From: Ascaphus truei
Lineage: Eukaryota; Chordata; Amphibia; Anura; Ascaphidae
Assembly (NCBI GenBank): GCA_036426205.1
Contig: CM071573.1
Location: 71,956,580-72,020,579, forward strand
DNA: 64,000 bases
Direction of reading: 5' to 3'
Shown here: one piece after another, positions 55,647 to 64,000 of the stretch
How positions within the stretch are numbered: the first letter of the stretch is position 1
Layout: every line of letters starts with the position of its first letter
Position numbers and translations under genes: made by a program
Notes under the pieces: generated by a model
What the model saw: only the letters and a program-made list of their open reading frames with translations
The model's database searches: none
Told to the model about the DNA's origin: nothing

Positions 55647-56102
55647 GACTAGGTCCCCATGCGCGCGCCTCTCACCAGCCCCATACCTGCTCCCTGGCTG
55701 TCCCAGTCCCTCCTCACTCCCAGGCTCACTTCGCACTGTGATGCGTCAGCCGGCAGGGGCTACAGCCAGTTTGCGATCCCGTGCAGTGACGCGTCACGTG
55801 GTGTGGCATGGAGCCAATCGGAGAGGTGCGGGAGCGAAGGGTCGGGGGGGGGGGAGCGAGAGGTGGGGGGAGACGTGTGTTGAGCTCTGTGTGTGTCATA
55901 GAAGTGTGTGTGTTTTTTTAATTTAGTTTGGCCGGCGTCGTGGCCCCGCCCCCTCGTCATGGCCGCGCCCACACAGCCCATTTTGGCAACACCCCGCGCG
56001 CCTCAGAACACCGGCTGCAGACCGCAGCTCGCGGTATAGCGCTCTGCACGCAACGCCATGTTGCAAGTCAAGAGTGCAGGCATGTACAGTGGGACCTCAG
56101 CC
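55647..56102. mobile_element. Adjacent PIF/Harbinger-like CpG-rich MITE, TTA duplication
   Basis: Starts 'gactaggtccccatgcgcgc' and ends, reversed, 'ggctgaggtcccactgtaca'. TTA lies on both sides (55644-55646, shared with the neighbour, and 56103-56105). A G-tract lies at 55844-55853. The two elements sit end to end on one TTA. Confidence 0.62.
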
Positions 56103-56203
56103 TTAGATATTTAGCAAACCCCAGAGAACCACACTGATTTTGCAATGGCGTCTCTTATCAGAATGCAGATATCAACTTTGCAAACACAATATATAACTTA
56201 GAT

Positions 56204-56386
56204 CAGGGATGGGCAACTCCAGTCCTCAAGGGTCACCAACAGGTCAGGTTTTCAGGTTATCCCTGTTTCAGCACAGGTGGCTCAGTCTTTGACTGAGCCA
56301 CTGATTGAGCCAACTGTGCTGAAGCAGGGATAACCTGAAAACCTGACCTGTTGGTTGCCCTTAAGGACTGGGGTTTCCCACCTCTG
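56204..56386. mobile_element. Palindromic hAT MITE, copy 10
   Basis: It runs from 'cagggatgggcaactccag' to 'ggggtttcccacctctg', flanked by ACTTAGAT (56196-56203) and ACTTACAT (56387-56394), 7 of 8 matching with central TA. Confidence 0.87.
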
Positions 56387-56399
56387 ACTTACATCCCAG

Positions 56400-57285
56400 T
56401 CAATAACTGCAGCTTCTTATAAAATCATATCATTTCAACTGTAATAACCTCCATTCATACCCCTGGTCTGATTTGTGGAATGGAGCTTTTTCCTCGTTCA
56501 ATTTCATTTATTCCCATTATCAATGACATCAGAATTCAATGAAGACTGCCACATCAGGATTCTTCTATTGCATTAACATGTCTAATGCAGGTTTTTCCTC
56601 CTCATCCATTACACTCTTTGGACCTAAACAGTCTTGTTATTGAGCAGAGGCTAATTTCAATTATAAAGTGAGACCACAACATATTTAATTGTAGGCCTGT
56701 GTATTAATGATCAATCAGCATCACCATGTGTACTCTCATTTGTGAAGTAAAAATGTCTTATTCTGCAAACAAAGCTGTGTTGGAATTTGAGGCTAGAGTT
56801 TAAAAGCAATTAGTTTAATGGAGGAATCTGAGGCCTCTTACCTTACCTGGCCCCTCCCGTGCTCATCAGGTCATTTGCTCAATGTGACTCCTGTTATTGA
56901 TTTGACATAGTCAATAAATGGCTTAAGAATAAAGTTACTTCTCCTTTCTTTAGTTTAATTATCTGAGATAGATAAGCAGCTGCAGGCCAATTAGAAAACA
57001 ATTACAACCTGAAATCAATGTTGTCCAAGCAGATGAGGAAGATAGGAGAGACGATGACACATAAATGCCTTACTGTCCTATAGTGCAAGTACCCGTTCCT
57101 ATTGATTATCAATTCATTTTCAGAAATGTTAGCTCTGAGCGTCAATTATTGGCAAAGCTGACTATATTACTTATATATTTTTTAATCTGTAGACCATTGA
57201 CTATCTCTGGATCCCGAAAATATGCACAGCAAAGAGAGAGTAAATATGTACTTCATAACTATTAACTGATCTGATCTCTCGCTAT
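56400..57285. promoter_or_regulatory. Candidate conserved non-coding element
   Basis: A repeat-free AT-rich block with many homeodomain-type cores: 'ggctaatttcaattataaag', 'ttagtttaattatctgag', 'ggccaattagaaaacaatta'. No frame or splice site stands out. Its texture (unique, AT-rich, TAAT/ATTA clusters) resembles vertebrate developmental enhancers, but constraint is inferred, not shown. Confidence 0.3.
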
Positions 57286-57289
57286 GCCC

Positions 57290-57735
57290 CTGCTAGTCTC
57301 CTGCGTTCTATCCACAACTGTCTCCTTTCACCTCCACTCCTCTCTCTCGCCTTAGACCTATTTCCCTCACTGCCACTTACTTGTGGAAGTCCCTAACCCA
57401 GTATACACCAAACACCTTCTCTCCCCACCTTTTAGACAAACCTTCAAACTCTCCACTTAAATGAAGCATTTTATTAGCCCAGACTCGTGGCTACTGTCCC
57501 ACACCCATAGTCTCTTCTACCAATGACTCCCATCTACTGCACTTATTCCCTCACCTGCTCTCTCTGTAAGTTTCCCATCATAACTCTTAGATTGTAAGCT
57601 CTCCGGGGCAGGGATTTCCTTTCCTGTTATCTAATCTTATTTGTTACACTTATTGTACTATAATACCCTGTACTGTATTGTCTCGTAAAGCTCTAAGTAC
57701 AGTAGTGGGCGCTATATAAATAGAGATATACACAC
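57290..57735 (+). pseudogene. LINE reverse-transcriptase C-terminus and 3' tail, copy 1
   Basis: The translated remnant keeps 'LWKSLTQYTPNTFSPHLL', the usual 'LWNSLP...' ending of CR1/L2-like reverse transcriptases. Then comes 'agattgtaagctctccgggg' and the terminus 'gggcgctatataaatagaga'. The last 240 bp recur at 58.68-58.91 kb. Confidence 0.7.
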
Positions 57736-57764
57736 ATACATTAACAGAGAAAAATGCAACCACG

Positions 57765-57887
57765 ATACTGAAGAGGCAGAGGCCCCAGCATGGGGTCGTA
57801 GGCTCCTTAAGGGCTGCGACGTCCTGATTGGCGAGAGCTGGTAGGGGGGGGGTCGGCTAACCCCCCTCCCCCTTCCCACACGGAGTG

Positions 57888-57888
<1 letters not shown>
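57765..57888 (+). repeat. 119-bp direct repeat, copy 1 (LTR-like)
   Basis: 'gaagaggcagaggccccagc' through 'ccttcccacacggagtggga' is nearly identical to 59394-59512. Here it breaks off into a (TC)n tract. Confidence 0.85.

Positions 57889-57937
<49 letters not shown>
57889..57937. repeat. (TC)n microsatellite
   Basis: A TC run of about 48 bp, continuing into a longer irregular CT-rich tract to about 58115. Confidence 0.95.
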
Positions 57938-57939
<2 letters not shown>

Positions 57940-58144
57940 CCTTCTCACTCCCCATTCCTTAACTCTTTCCCCCCTCCATCCCTTCTCTCTCCCGTCTATC
58001 CCTTCTCTCTCTCTCTCCCATCCCTTCTCTTTCTTCACATTCTTTCTCTCTCCCGCCCATCCCTTCCCTCTTGCCCCATCCCTTCTCTCTCCCTCTCCCC
58101 ATTCAAATAAGTCTCTAGAAAATATAAAACAGAATCCCCATAAG

Positions 58145-58440
58145 TGGGGGGGGGGGGGGGGGGGGAGGTACTGTCTCTCTCCACCCTCTCTCTCATCACT
58201 CTTTCCCCTCTTAATCACTCTTTTCCCCTCAATCACTCTTCACTCTCTCTATCACAATTCCTCTCTCCTCCCTCTTGCTTCTTCCCCCAACTTACACACA
58301 CACATACACACAAATACACAAATACACATACATACAATACCCCTGCTCCCCACAATACACACATACACACATACACACACATACAATACCACCTTCCCCC
58401 ACAGTTCACACTCACACTCACACACACAATATTCCCCACA
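58145..58440. repeat. G-tract, CT-rich and CA-rich simple sequence
   Basis: An 18-20 base G-tract, then CTCT-rich and (ACAC/ATAC)n sequence. The open frames here are compositional. Confidence 0.9.
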
Positions 58441-58599
58441 ATATCCCTATAATAACCCACTCCTGCCACAATAGCCTCACCTTCCCCACACAAGTCCAGC
58501 AATAGCCCCACCCCCAGAAGGGGGAGGAGACCTAGCACCTGGATGGAAATTTCAGCACCACCGTCTGGGCCCCCTGCTTTCACTGGGCATGGGACTCCT

Positions 58600-58673
58600 A
58601 TCCCAGCTATCCCCTCTGACGGACACCTTGTGGGCTGCATGCGGCCCATGGGCTGCGAGTTTCACAGGCCTGA
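58600..58673. mobile_element. hAT terminus (right end)
   Basis: Reversed, it reads 'caggcctgtgaaactcgcag' then 'cccatgggccgcatgcagcc', the ending style of the hAT element at 1084. The left end was not found; the simple repeats before it may be its interior. Confidence 0.5.
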
Positions 58674-58679
58674 CTTATT

Positions 58680-58912
58680 GGTACTGTCACTACACCCACA
58701 GTCACTCCTATGAATGACTGCCATCTACTGCACTTATCCCCTCACCTGCTGTCTCTAAGTTTCCCATCATACCACTTAGATTGTAAGCTCTCCAGGGCAG
58801 GGATTTCCTTTCCTATTGCCTGATCTTATTTGTTGCACTTATTGTACTATAATTTCCTATAGTGTATTATCTCTCTTATAAAGTACAGCTCTGGGTCCTA
58901 TATATACATACA
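58680..58912 (+). mobile_element. LINE 3' tail, copy 2
   Basis: 'gactgccatctactgcactt' through 'agattgtaagctctccaggg' to 'gggtcctatatatacatac' parallels 57490-57730 with scattered differences. Confidence 0.7.
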
Positions 58913-58914
58913 TA

Positions 58915-59390
58915 AAAGTCTCCATGTGAGGTATCGCTCCTCAATGTGAAGGTACCTGCCAAATACCCCATATAGCGGCCTCATGAATCTTGCCACTTGT
59001 GTCTTAATTCTCCATTCTACAGACAAACCAAGAAATGAAATATTAACTGTAGCCTATGTTTTTTCATTTAGTTCTGGTTTCTATGTTAGTGCAAACCTGT
59101 TGGATATCAGGGATGTCCCTGCTCTCATGGACTTTGTGTTTGTGTTAAAATACAGATGTAGCCGTAACAAACGCACCTGCTGGCACTAGCGGGTGCAATC
59201 ATGAATTGGCCCCGCCCTTTTTAACACACGCCTAATTCAAACACAATAGTGTCTGCTCCTGCTGACTGCAATAAAGGCTGCTAAATTTTACCCGGTGTTC
59301 ACATTTTTTCTCTTGAATCCAAGTAAAACTAAATATATTTAATAACAAAAAGTCAAACACAAAAACGTCAATGGTTTGGAAGGGCACAAA
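58915..59390. other. No gene recognised
   Basis: AT-rich sequence between the LINE tail and the LTR-like segment; absent between the equivalent modules at 57.73-57.77 kb. Confidence 0.4.
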
Positions 59391-59393
59391 TCT

Positions 59394-59630
59394 GAAGAGG
59401 CAGAGGCCCCAGCATGGGGTCGTAGGCTCCTTAAGGGCTGCGACGTCCTGATTGGCGAGAGCTGGTAGGGTGGGGGTCGGCTAACCCCCCTCCCCCTTCC
59501 CACACGGAGTGGGAAGGCTGCTTGTCCCCTCCCATGCAGGGGGAGGGGGGAGAGGGTATAAAGAGTGGGGCCCCAGGGGAGAGAGTCAGAGATAACGGAA
59601 TTTTCCCCTTACCTTACAGGAACGCTTGCT

Positions 59631-59635
<5 letters not shown>
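59394..59635 (+). mobile_element. LTR-like segment with TATA box, direct repeat copy 2
   Basis: Begins with the 119-bp repeat, then 'gagggtataaagagtgggg' (TATA box near 59557) and 'ggaacgcttgctg' before a CA run. The TATA context resembles an LTR promoter. Termini not defined. Confidence 0.5.

Positions 59636-59695
<60 letters not shown>
59631..59695. repeat. (CA)n microsatellite
   Basis: A CA run of about 55 bp ending in TATATATG. Confidence 0.97.
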
Positions 59696-59977
59696 GTACA
59701 GTATATCAGTTATTTAAGCCAAACGAAATGCTAAAAAGGGACAAGTTATAGAAGATACTGATGCATGTGTTTGAAGTCTCTGACAGAACTGGTTGCTGCC
59801 TGAGTTTGATGGTGTATCCTGTGACTATTGCCCATATTTTTAAAAATATTTTTTAATAGGAATATTTTATTACTTTTTACCCTACAGGGTACATCATGCC
59901 AATCCCCTCTTCATAAATGGAGGCATTCTGTTTTAGACAAGCCTTGGGCCAATGGCTAGGATACTTACTTTATTACA

Positions 59978-60735
59978 TGTAACGGTATTTCCCCCACCCT
60001 CTGGGAGATTCCCCTATTACCAGGTGTATGGTGCATGCTACCTGTTGGCTCACAGAATGCTGAGTTGTCCGCTGGTGGTATTGGGGACGTCTGGACAGGC
60101 TTCTGGGGTACATCACTGGTCTTTATCTCTGCTGGTACAGCGCCTCCATCTGCAGCAGGCTCCAGTAGTGCAAAGGCAATCTCCTACAGAAGAACGTATT
60201 CCACTCCTCCCAGAAAGATTGCACACCAGGCAGGCGTTATTGTTAACTGGAACCGGTTTATTCCTCTGCATCCACAGTATAACACAGGCTTCTGCCAACA
60301 CAGCTCAATACAGGCCTCCAAACTCAGGATGGTCCCTGAACCTCCACTCCAGGCCAAGGGCACCTGAAGCAGTCCTTACTCTTCCCAGACCCTCTAGTAG
60401 AGCCAGGGGAATGGTAATCATTCACTCTTCCCCAAGGGGAAAAGGAACAGGAGATGCCAATGCACAGATACCCCTGTGTGTTACCTGTCTCTCTCAAGGG
60501 TAGAGACAACAGAGTTAAATTTAGTAGTGCAGCCCCTTAAGTACAAGGAGGAAGGTACCAGATCTGAACCCAGGGTTGGACAGAACACAGGCCTAGTCCC
60601 ACCTCCTATTCTGTCACTCTAGGAAGCTGCTTCAGTGGGGGAAAACCCAGGATTGGTCCTGTCACTGCCTGCACTGTTACCAGGGCTTATATGATAGGGA
60701 GGGCAGACTGGTAGCCAAAACCAGGCATGGCTACA
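59978..60735 (-). mobile_element. LTR, family 1, copy C (minus), complete
   Basis: On the minus strand it begins TGTAGCCATGCCTGG and ends GGGGGAAATACCGTTACA, fitting TG...CA. A polyadenylation signal AATAAA lies in 'gcagaggaataaaccggtt' (reverse of 60242-60260). Shares body sequence with copies B and D. No interior domain next to it, so probably a solo LTR; target duplication unclear (ttaca versus tacgt). Confidence 0.7.
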
Positions 60736-60739
60736 TACG

Positions 60740-61890
60740 TGTCTGATATTTTAAAGCCTTCAATTATACGGAATAGATTCCTTTTCTTCACTCCGATGCA
60801 TCATTTAGGAATCACTTGTGTAGTTACTCAATACATGGTGCTGTTTGAACAGCTCTGTCACCAGCATTCAGCAGTTATTTACTAAACTACCCCTGCTGTA
60901 AAACCTTACATTGAAAAAGAGTTAGTAAAAAGTCATATTTGGTTTTAATGAGATGTCTTCCTTTGACCAATGTGCTGCTGTTTTCTGCACCTGTATTTTT
61001 CCAAATTGTTTCTTTCTTGCTTGGTTTTATCATCACCATCATCACCATCATTTTTAAGTAAAAGCACGTCTCCAGTTAAGGGGGCACCGCAATAATTTAC
61101 AGTCAGTTGAAGAACAAACTAAAATGCTATGCAATTATTTTGTTAGACAAGGAAAGTCAGAAGGAAGAAATAAGTCTTACACCGAGCCTGAAACAGTGGT
61201 GAAGTCGATATACTGTACACCTAAGCTCTGGTGGTAGCGAGATCCAGACCTCTGAAGCTGCACACGAGAAGGCCCACCCAGCGTAGGGTGCAGTACCCTT
61301 GGCACAGAGGCAGACCCCCCCCTCCCCCCCCCCCCACACCTGAGTACCTGAGATCATAGCCAGTATCCCTCCGAGGCACCAAAAGAAACTGCAGGTAGGC
61401 AAACCCTGGGCCTTGCAAAGTTTTAAAACAGCAGTCCAAGCTGCCTTCTCCCCCCCCCTCCCCCTTTACTATGTGCATATGTGCATCAATACAATCCACA
61501 CAATGATAAGTCATTAGCTAAATTGCTGATCGATCTGTTCTCCTGTGATCGATCGGTAAAGATTCGGCTTAGAGGTTCACTAAATGGCTGTCAGTGCAGC
61601 AGAATAGGACCAAAGATGCAAAGTTCTGTGTGGAAGATCATGTGACCAGGCAGTCACTAGATACAATTGGTGCACTGCTAGAGATAGGGCAGGGCTCACA
61701 AAGGGGTGTGCCAGAGCCTGTTTCAGAAGAGGAAGGGGATGTGACTTTGTAAATGGTTGCTATAGAAACCAAAAATGCTTGTTACATTATAATACATTAA
61801 AAATGTAATTTAGAGTTGTTAAAAAAAAAATACTAGAAGTATTTTCTCATAGTACAGAACTGATTTATTTTTAACTAAAAAAACATGTAT
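60740..61890. other. No gene recognised
   Basis: Mixed AT-rich DNA with a (ATC)n run near 61030 and C-tracts at 61316 and 61449. No supported gene. Confidence 0.4.
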
Positions 61891-61894
61891 TATA

Positions 61895-62170
61895 TTGCTT
61901 GGTCTGCAGCTTTAAAAGCCATAACGTCCAACGTGAACCGACCCGGGTGATCACCGGAAGCCAGTGCAAATCGCGCAGGATGGGAATAATATACTCAAAA
62001 CAGGAAACACGTCTCGGCATCGGAGCAGCAACGTTCTGCACAAGCTGGAGCCCCCGCGTCAGGCACAACGTTAGTCTTACATATACGGCATTCCCGTTGT
62101 CCAACCGCGTCGACACAAAGAAACAACGGTGTATTACTTTTTCCTCTTTTCCTTTTCTGCCTCTCATTTC
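61895..62170 (-). pseudogene. LINE reverse transcriptase fragment (CR1/Rex1-like)
   Basis: The minus strand encodes STRLDNGNAVYVRLTL, then LQLVQNVAAPMPRR and PILRDLHWLPVITRV, matching the conserved 'SRLDYGNALY...LQ.VQNAAAR...DLHWLPV' C-terminal thumb region. About 70 recognisable residues with no catalytic motifs. GC-rich for its surroundings. A different and more CpG-rich copy than that at 3.6 kb. Confidence 0.78.
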
Positions 62171-62555
62171 ACTGTTATGAGGATATTTTTCCTAACTTCA
62201 GCCCAGTCCCCATGCATGAATAATTTTTAAAAAAAAAGGCAAATGTATTTACTTTTATATAAGTCAATTTTACATTATAAGAGCATCAACCAAGCAAAAT
62301 AAGTACCTTTTGGTTTTCTATTGTCAGTAGAACAATGGTGAATAGAAATTAATCTTGTTGTAAGTAACCCTGGATTAGATTTTTCAGGTAGTATGATGGG
62401 CAATTTAGCAATTAGCAGTTAGCACACCATTCAATTTCAATATGCAATTAAAGAAGAAAACAATCAGTAATAACCATTGCTGAAAAACACACATTATCTA
62501 AGTTATGGTTGGTAAAAAAGGGAGAAAAACCTTCCCCCATACAGTGTACAGTAAA
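62170..62555. other. No gene recognised
   Basis: AT-rich sequence; nothing assignable. Confidence 0.45.
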
Positions 62556-62559
62556 TAAA

Positions 62560-62730
62560 AATATAACTTGTGAGCACATTCACATGTTTAGGACAGGTGC
62601 TCATTCACACGTCTCAAGAAGGTGACACTGTGTGCTCATTTGCATGTAATTACCCAGAATCCCGGGCTGCAGTGAACACATGGTATGCGAAGAGGTAATG
62701 GTGAAAAGCCGCATTGCTGATAAATTCTTC
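62560..62730 (+). repeat. GCTCATTTGCATGTC repeat family, copy
   Basis: 'actgtgtgctcatttgcatg', then 'tacccagaatcccgggctgc' and 'aatggtgaaaagccgcattg'. Diverged from the 50.31-kb copy. Confidence 0.65.
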
Positions 62731-62739
62731 TCCACATGT

Positions 62740-63065
62740 GTATGAGATGTAATAAAATAGCACAGAACGGAGTGATAAAATGTAAACAGCTTACTTGGGG
62801 CCTCCTCATTTAATACACCTCATTAATTGTTTAGGGTACTCTATTTCCATTCAATTCAGTAGGGTGAGTAGCATATCCTAACCCACTGGAACCACTAGCA
62901 TGGTTTAGTGAATATGGCCCAACATTACCTTGATCTTGAGGAAAGCAAGGGATAGAATAGGGAAGTAGAGTGGATTGGCTATCTCGCTGCTGCATGGTAA
63001 CACACTGTCGGTTTCTCAATCAAGAACATTCAACTTTACTTGCTAAAGTGCTAAAATGATTGTCA
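62740..63065. other. No gene recognised
   Basis: Balanced to AT-rich sequence leading to the last palindromic MITE; no frame or repeat assigned. Confidence 0.4.
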
Positions 63066-63080
63066 TTCTGCCCTCTAGAG

Positions 63081-63270
63081 CATGGGGTGGACAACTCCAG
63101 TCCTCAAGGGCCACCAATAGGTCAGGTTTTCAGGATATCCCTGCTTCAGCACAGGTGGCTCAATCAATGGCTCAATCAAAGACCACTGATTAAGCCACCT
63201 GTACTGAAGCAGGGATATCCGGAAAACCTAAACTGTTGGTGACACCAGGACTGGAGTTTGCCACCCCATG
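63081..63270. mobile_element. Palindromic hAT MITE, copy 11
   Basis: It runs from 'catggggtggacaactccag' to 'ctggagtttgccaccccatg', flanked by CTCTAGAG (63073-63080) and CTCTAGAC (63271-63278), 7 of 8 matching. It is inserted at the edge of a LINE tail, whose 'ctgtaatctctcaagagcag' follows at once. Confidence 0.88.
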
Positions 63271-63276
63271 CTCTAG

Positions 63277-63352
63277 ACTGTAATCTCTCAAGAGCAGGGC
63301 CCTCATTACCCCTTTGTATCTGTTTGTGCACACCTGTCCTTATTTCTATGTA
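63277..63352 (+). mobile_element. LINE 3' tail fragment
   Basis: 'ctgtaatctctcaagagcag' and 'ttacccctttgtatctgttt' match the LINE end near 15435-15480. Confidence 0.6.
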
Positions 63353-63354
63353 GC

Positions 63355-64000
63355 ACATGTGTCCACCCCCCCTTCCCCTGGGAGATTTAGTCATGGCTAT
63401 TGCTAGGTGTAGTGCTGGTTACCTGTTTGGCACAGGAGAGCTGAGGTACCTGTGATGGTGTGGGGGAAGACAGGCAGACTTTTATGGATTCCTCTGGTTC
63501 TTCTTGGTGTCAGTGCCTGCAGACTTAGGGGGCTTCAGCAAGGCTGAAGGGGTCCCTGCTATGACAGTCCTTACTCACAACACTCCCTCCACACAGACTG
63601 CCGTGGAGCCAGAAGTATAAATGAAGATGGTCTTTATTATAGCAGCCACTGCGATGTTGCTACAGCGAATGCTTTAGTGATAAGTTCGATCCCTGGCTTC
63701 TGCATAGTACTGACCTGCTGGTAATAGTGAGGCCTCTCTGGCTTGAATTAATGCCTCAGCCCATGAGGGACTGAGCACTTCTCTGTCTCCCAGCCGGGAG
63801 GAGAGGTCAGAGCTCCTACCCCATGAAGGGATAGTTGGAACCCCAATCACAGACTGAAGGACTCACCCCTAAGGGGCTGAACTTCCTACTATAATTTAGG
63901 CACTTCCTTTCTGCAGCTCAAAGAGGGAGGGCCCAACCACATGCACCACCACTCCAGTCCCTCAGGAAGTCCGCATGCGGAGGGGAAAACCAAACAGCCT
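63355..64000 (-). mobile_element. LTR, family 1, copy D (minus), cut by window end
   Basis: Shares 'tgctggttacctgtttggca', 'cagcccatgagggactgagc' and 'ctataatttaggcacttcc' with copy B. The minus strand carries AATAAA in 'gctataataaagaccatc' (reverse of about 63626-63643). The remaining end lies beyond the window. Confidence 0.65.

Noticed and set aside
57712..58649. Arg/Glu-rich and mixed minus-strand frames
   Set aside because: Translation of TC/GA microsatellite, G-tract and CA-rich sequence.
59952..60503. 183-codon plus-strand frame
   Set aside because: Lies antisense within a minus-strand LTR and has no protein family signature.

Overview
This window reads as vertebrate nuclear DNA, most likely from an amphibian and probably a frog. 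That is inferred from the repeat mix: Penelope-like elements with GIY-YIG endonucleases, CR1/L2-type LINEs with short microsatellite tails, a tRNA-derived SINE, many hAT, PIF/Harbinger and Tigger-like MITEs, and long (CA)n, (TA)n and (GA)n tracts. There is no bacterial gene organisation and no CRISPR array, and I found no host exon, tRNA or rRNA that I can defend. Every recognisable protein-coding stretch belongs to a transposable element and is broken or partial. The window is best read as intergenic or intronic DNA.

Layout. 0-12 kb: a 28-bp minisatellite, a hAT MITE with a perfect 8-bp target-site duplication (TSD), Penelope-type tails, a minus-strand LINE reverse-transcriptase remnant, a Harbinger-like MITE and a GA-rich tract. 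12.4-15.6 kb: a decayed CR1/L2-like LINE with endonuclease and reverse-transcriptase remnants, carrying two later insertions. 16.4-17.6 kb: the first of four related minus-strand LTRs (others at 51.7-53.0, 60.0-60.7 and 63.4-64.0 kb). 18-36 kb: SINEs, palindromic hAT MITEs, retroelement tails and long stretches of apparently unique AT-rich DNA. 36.5-44.0 kb: three Penelope-like coding remnants around LTR-like and GC-rich sequence. 44.0-47.16 kb: a large hAT-like element filled with simple repeats and a nested Tigger-like MITE. 47.2-50.5 kb: a retroposed CCHC zinc-knuckle ORF with poly(A) tail, inserted inside a repeat. 50.5-64 kb: more LTRs, MITEs, LINE tails and a local duplication.

Most interesting signals. 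(1) The repeat flanking the zinc-knuckle insertion carries the two halves of what looks like a type I hammerhead ribozyme. The retroposon landed in the stem II region, leaving CUGAUGA on its left and GAAAC-AU-GUC on its right, with stem I arms that pair across the 2.5-kb insertion. (2) Around ten scattered retroelement tails share a hammerhead-like layout: a CUGANGA-like box, a small hairpin, then GAAACG(C/T)GT or a close variant. (3) Eleven copies of one palindromic hAT MITE are present; every TSD that can be read for this family and its relatives, with one exception, has TA at its centre, the signature reported for the Buster group of hAT transposons.

Elements here do not work as a gene cluster. 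They form a layered insertion record: LINEs are cut by hAT MITEs, LTRs by Harbinger-like MITEs, a Penelope copy abuts a hAT, and the ribozyme repeat is cut by the zinc-knuckle retroposon.
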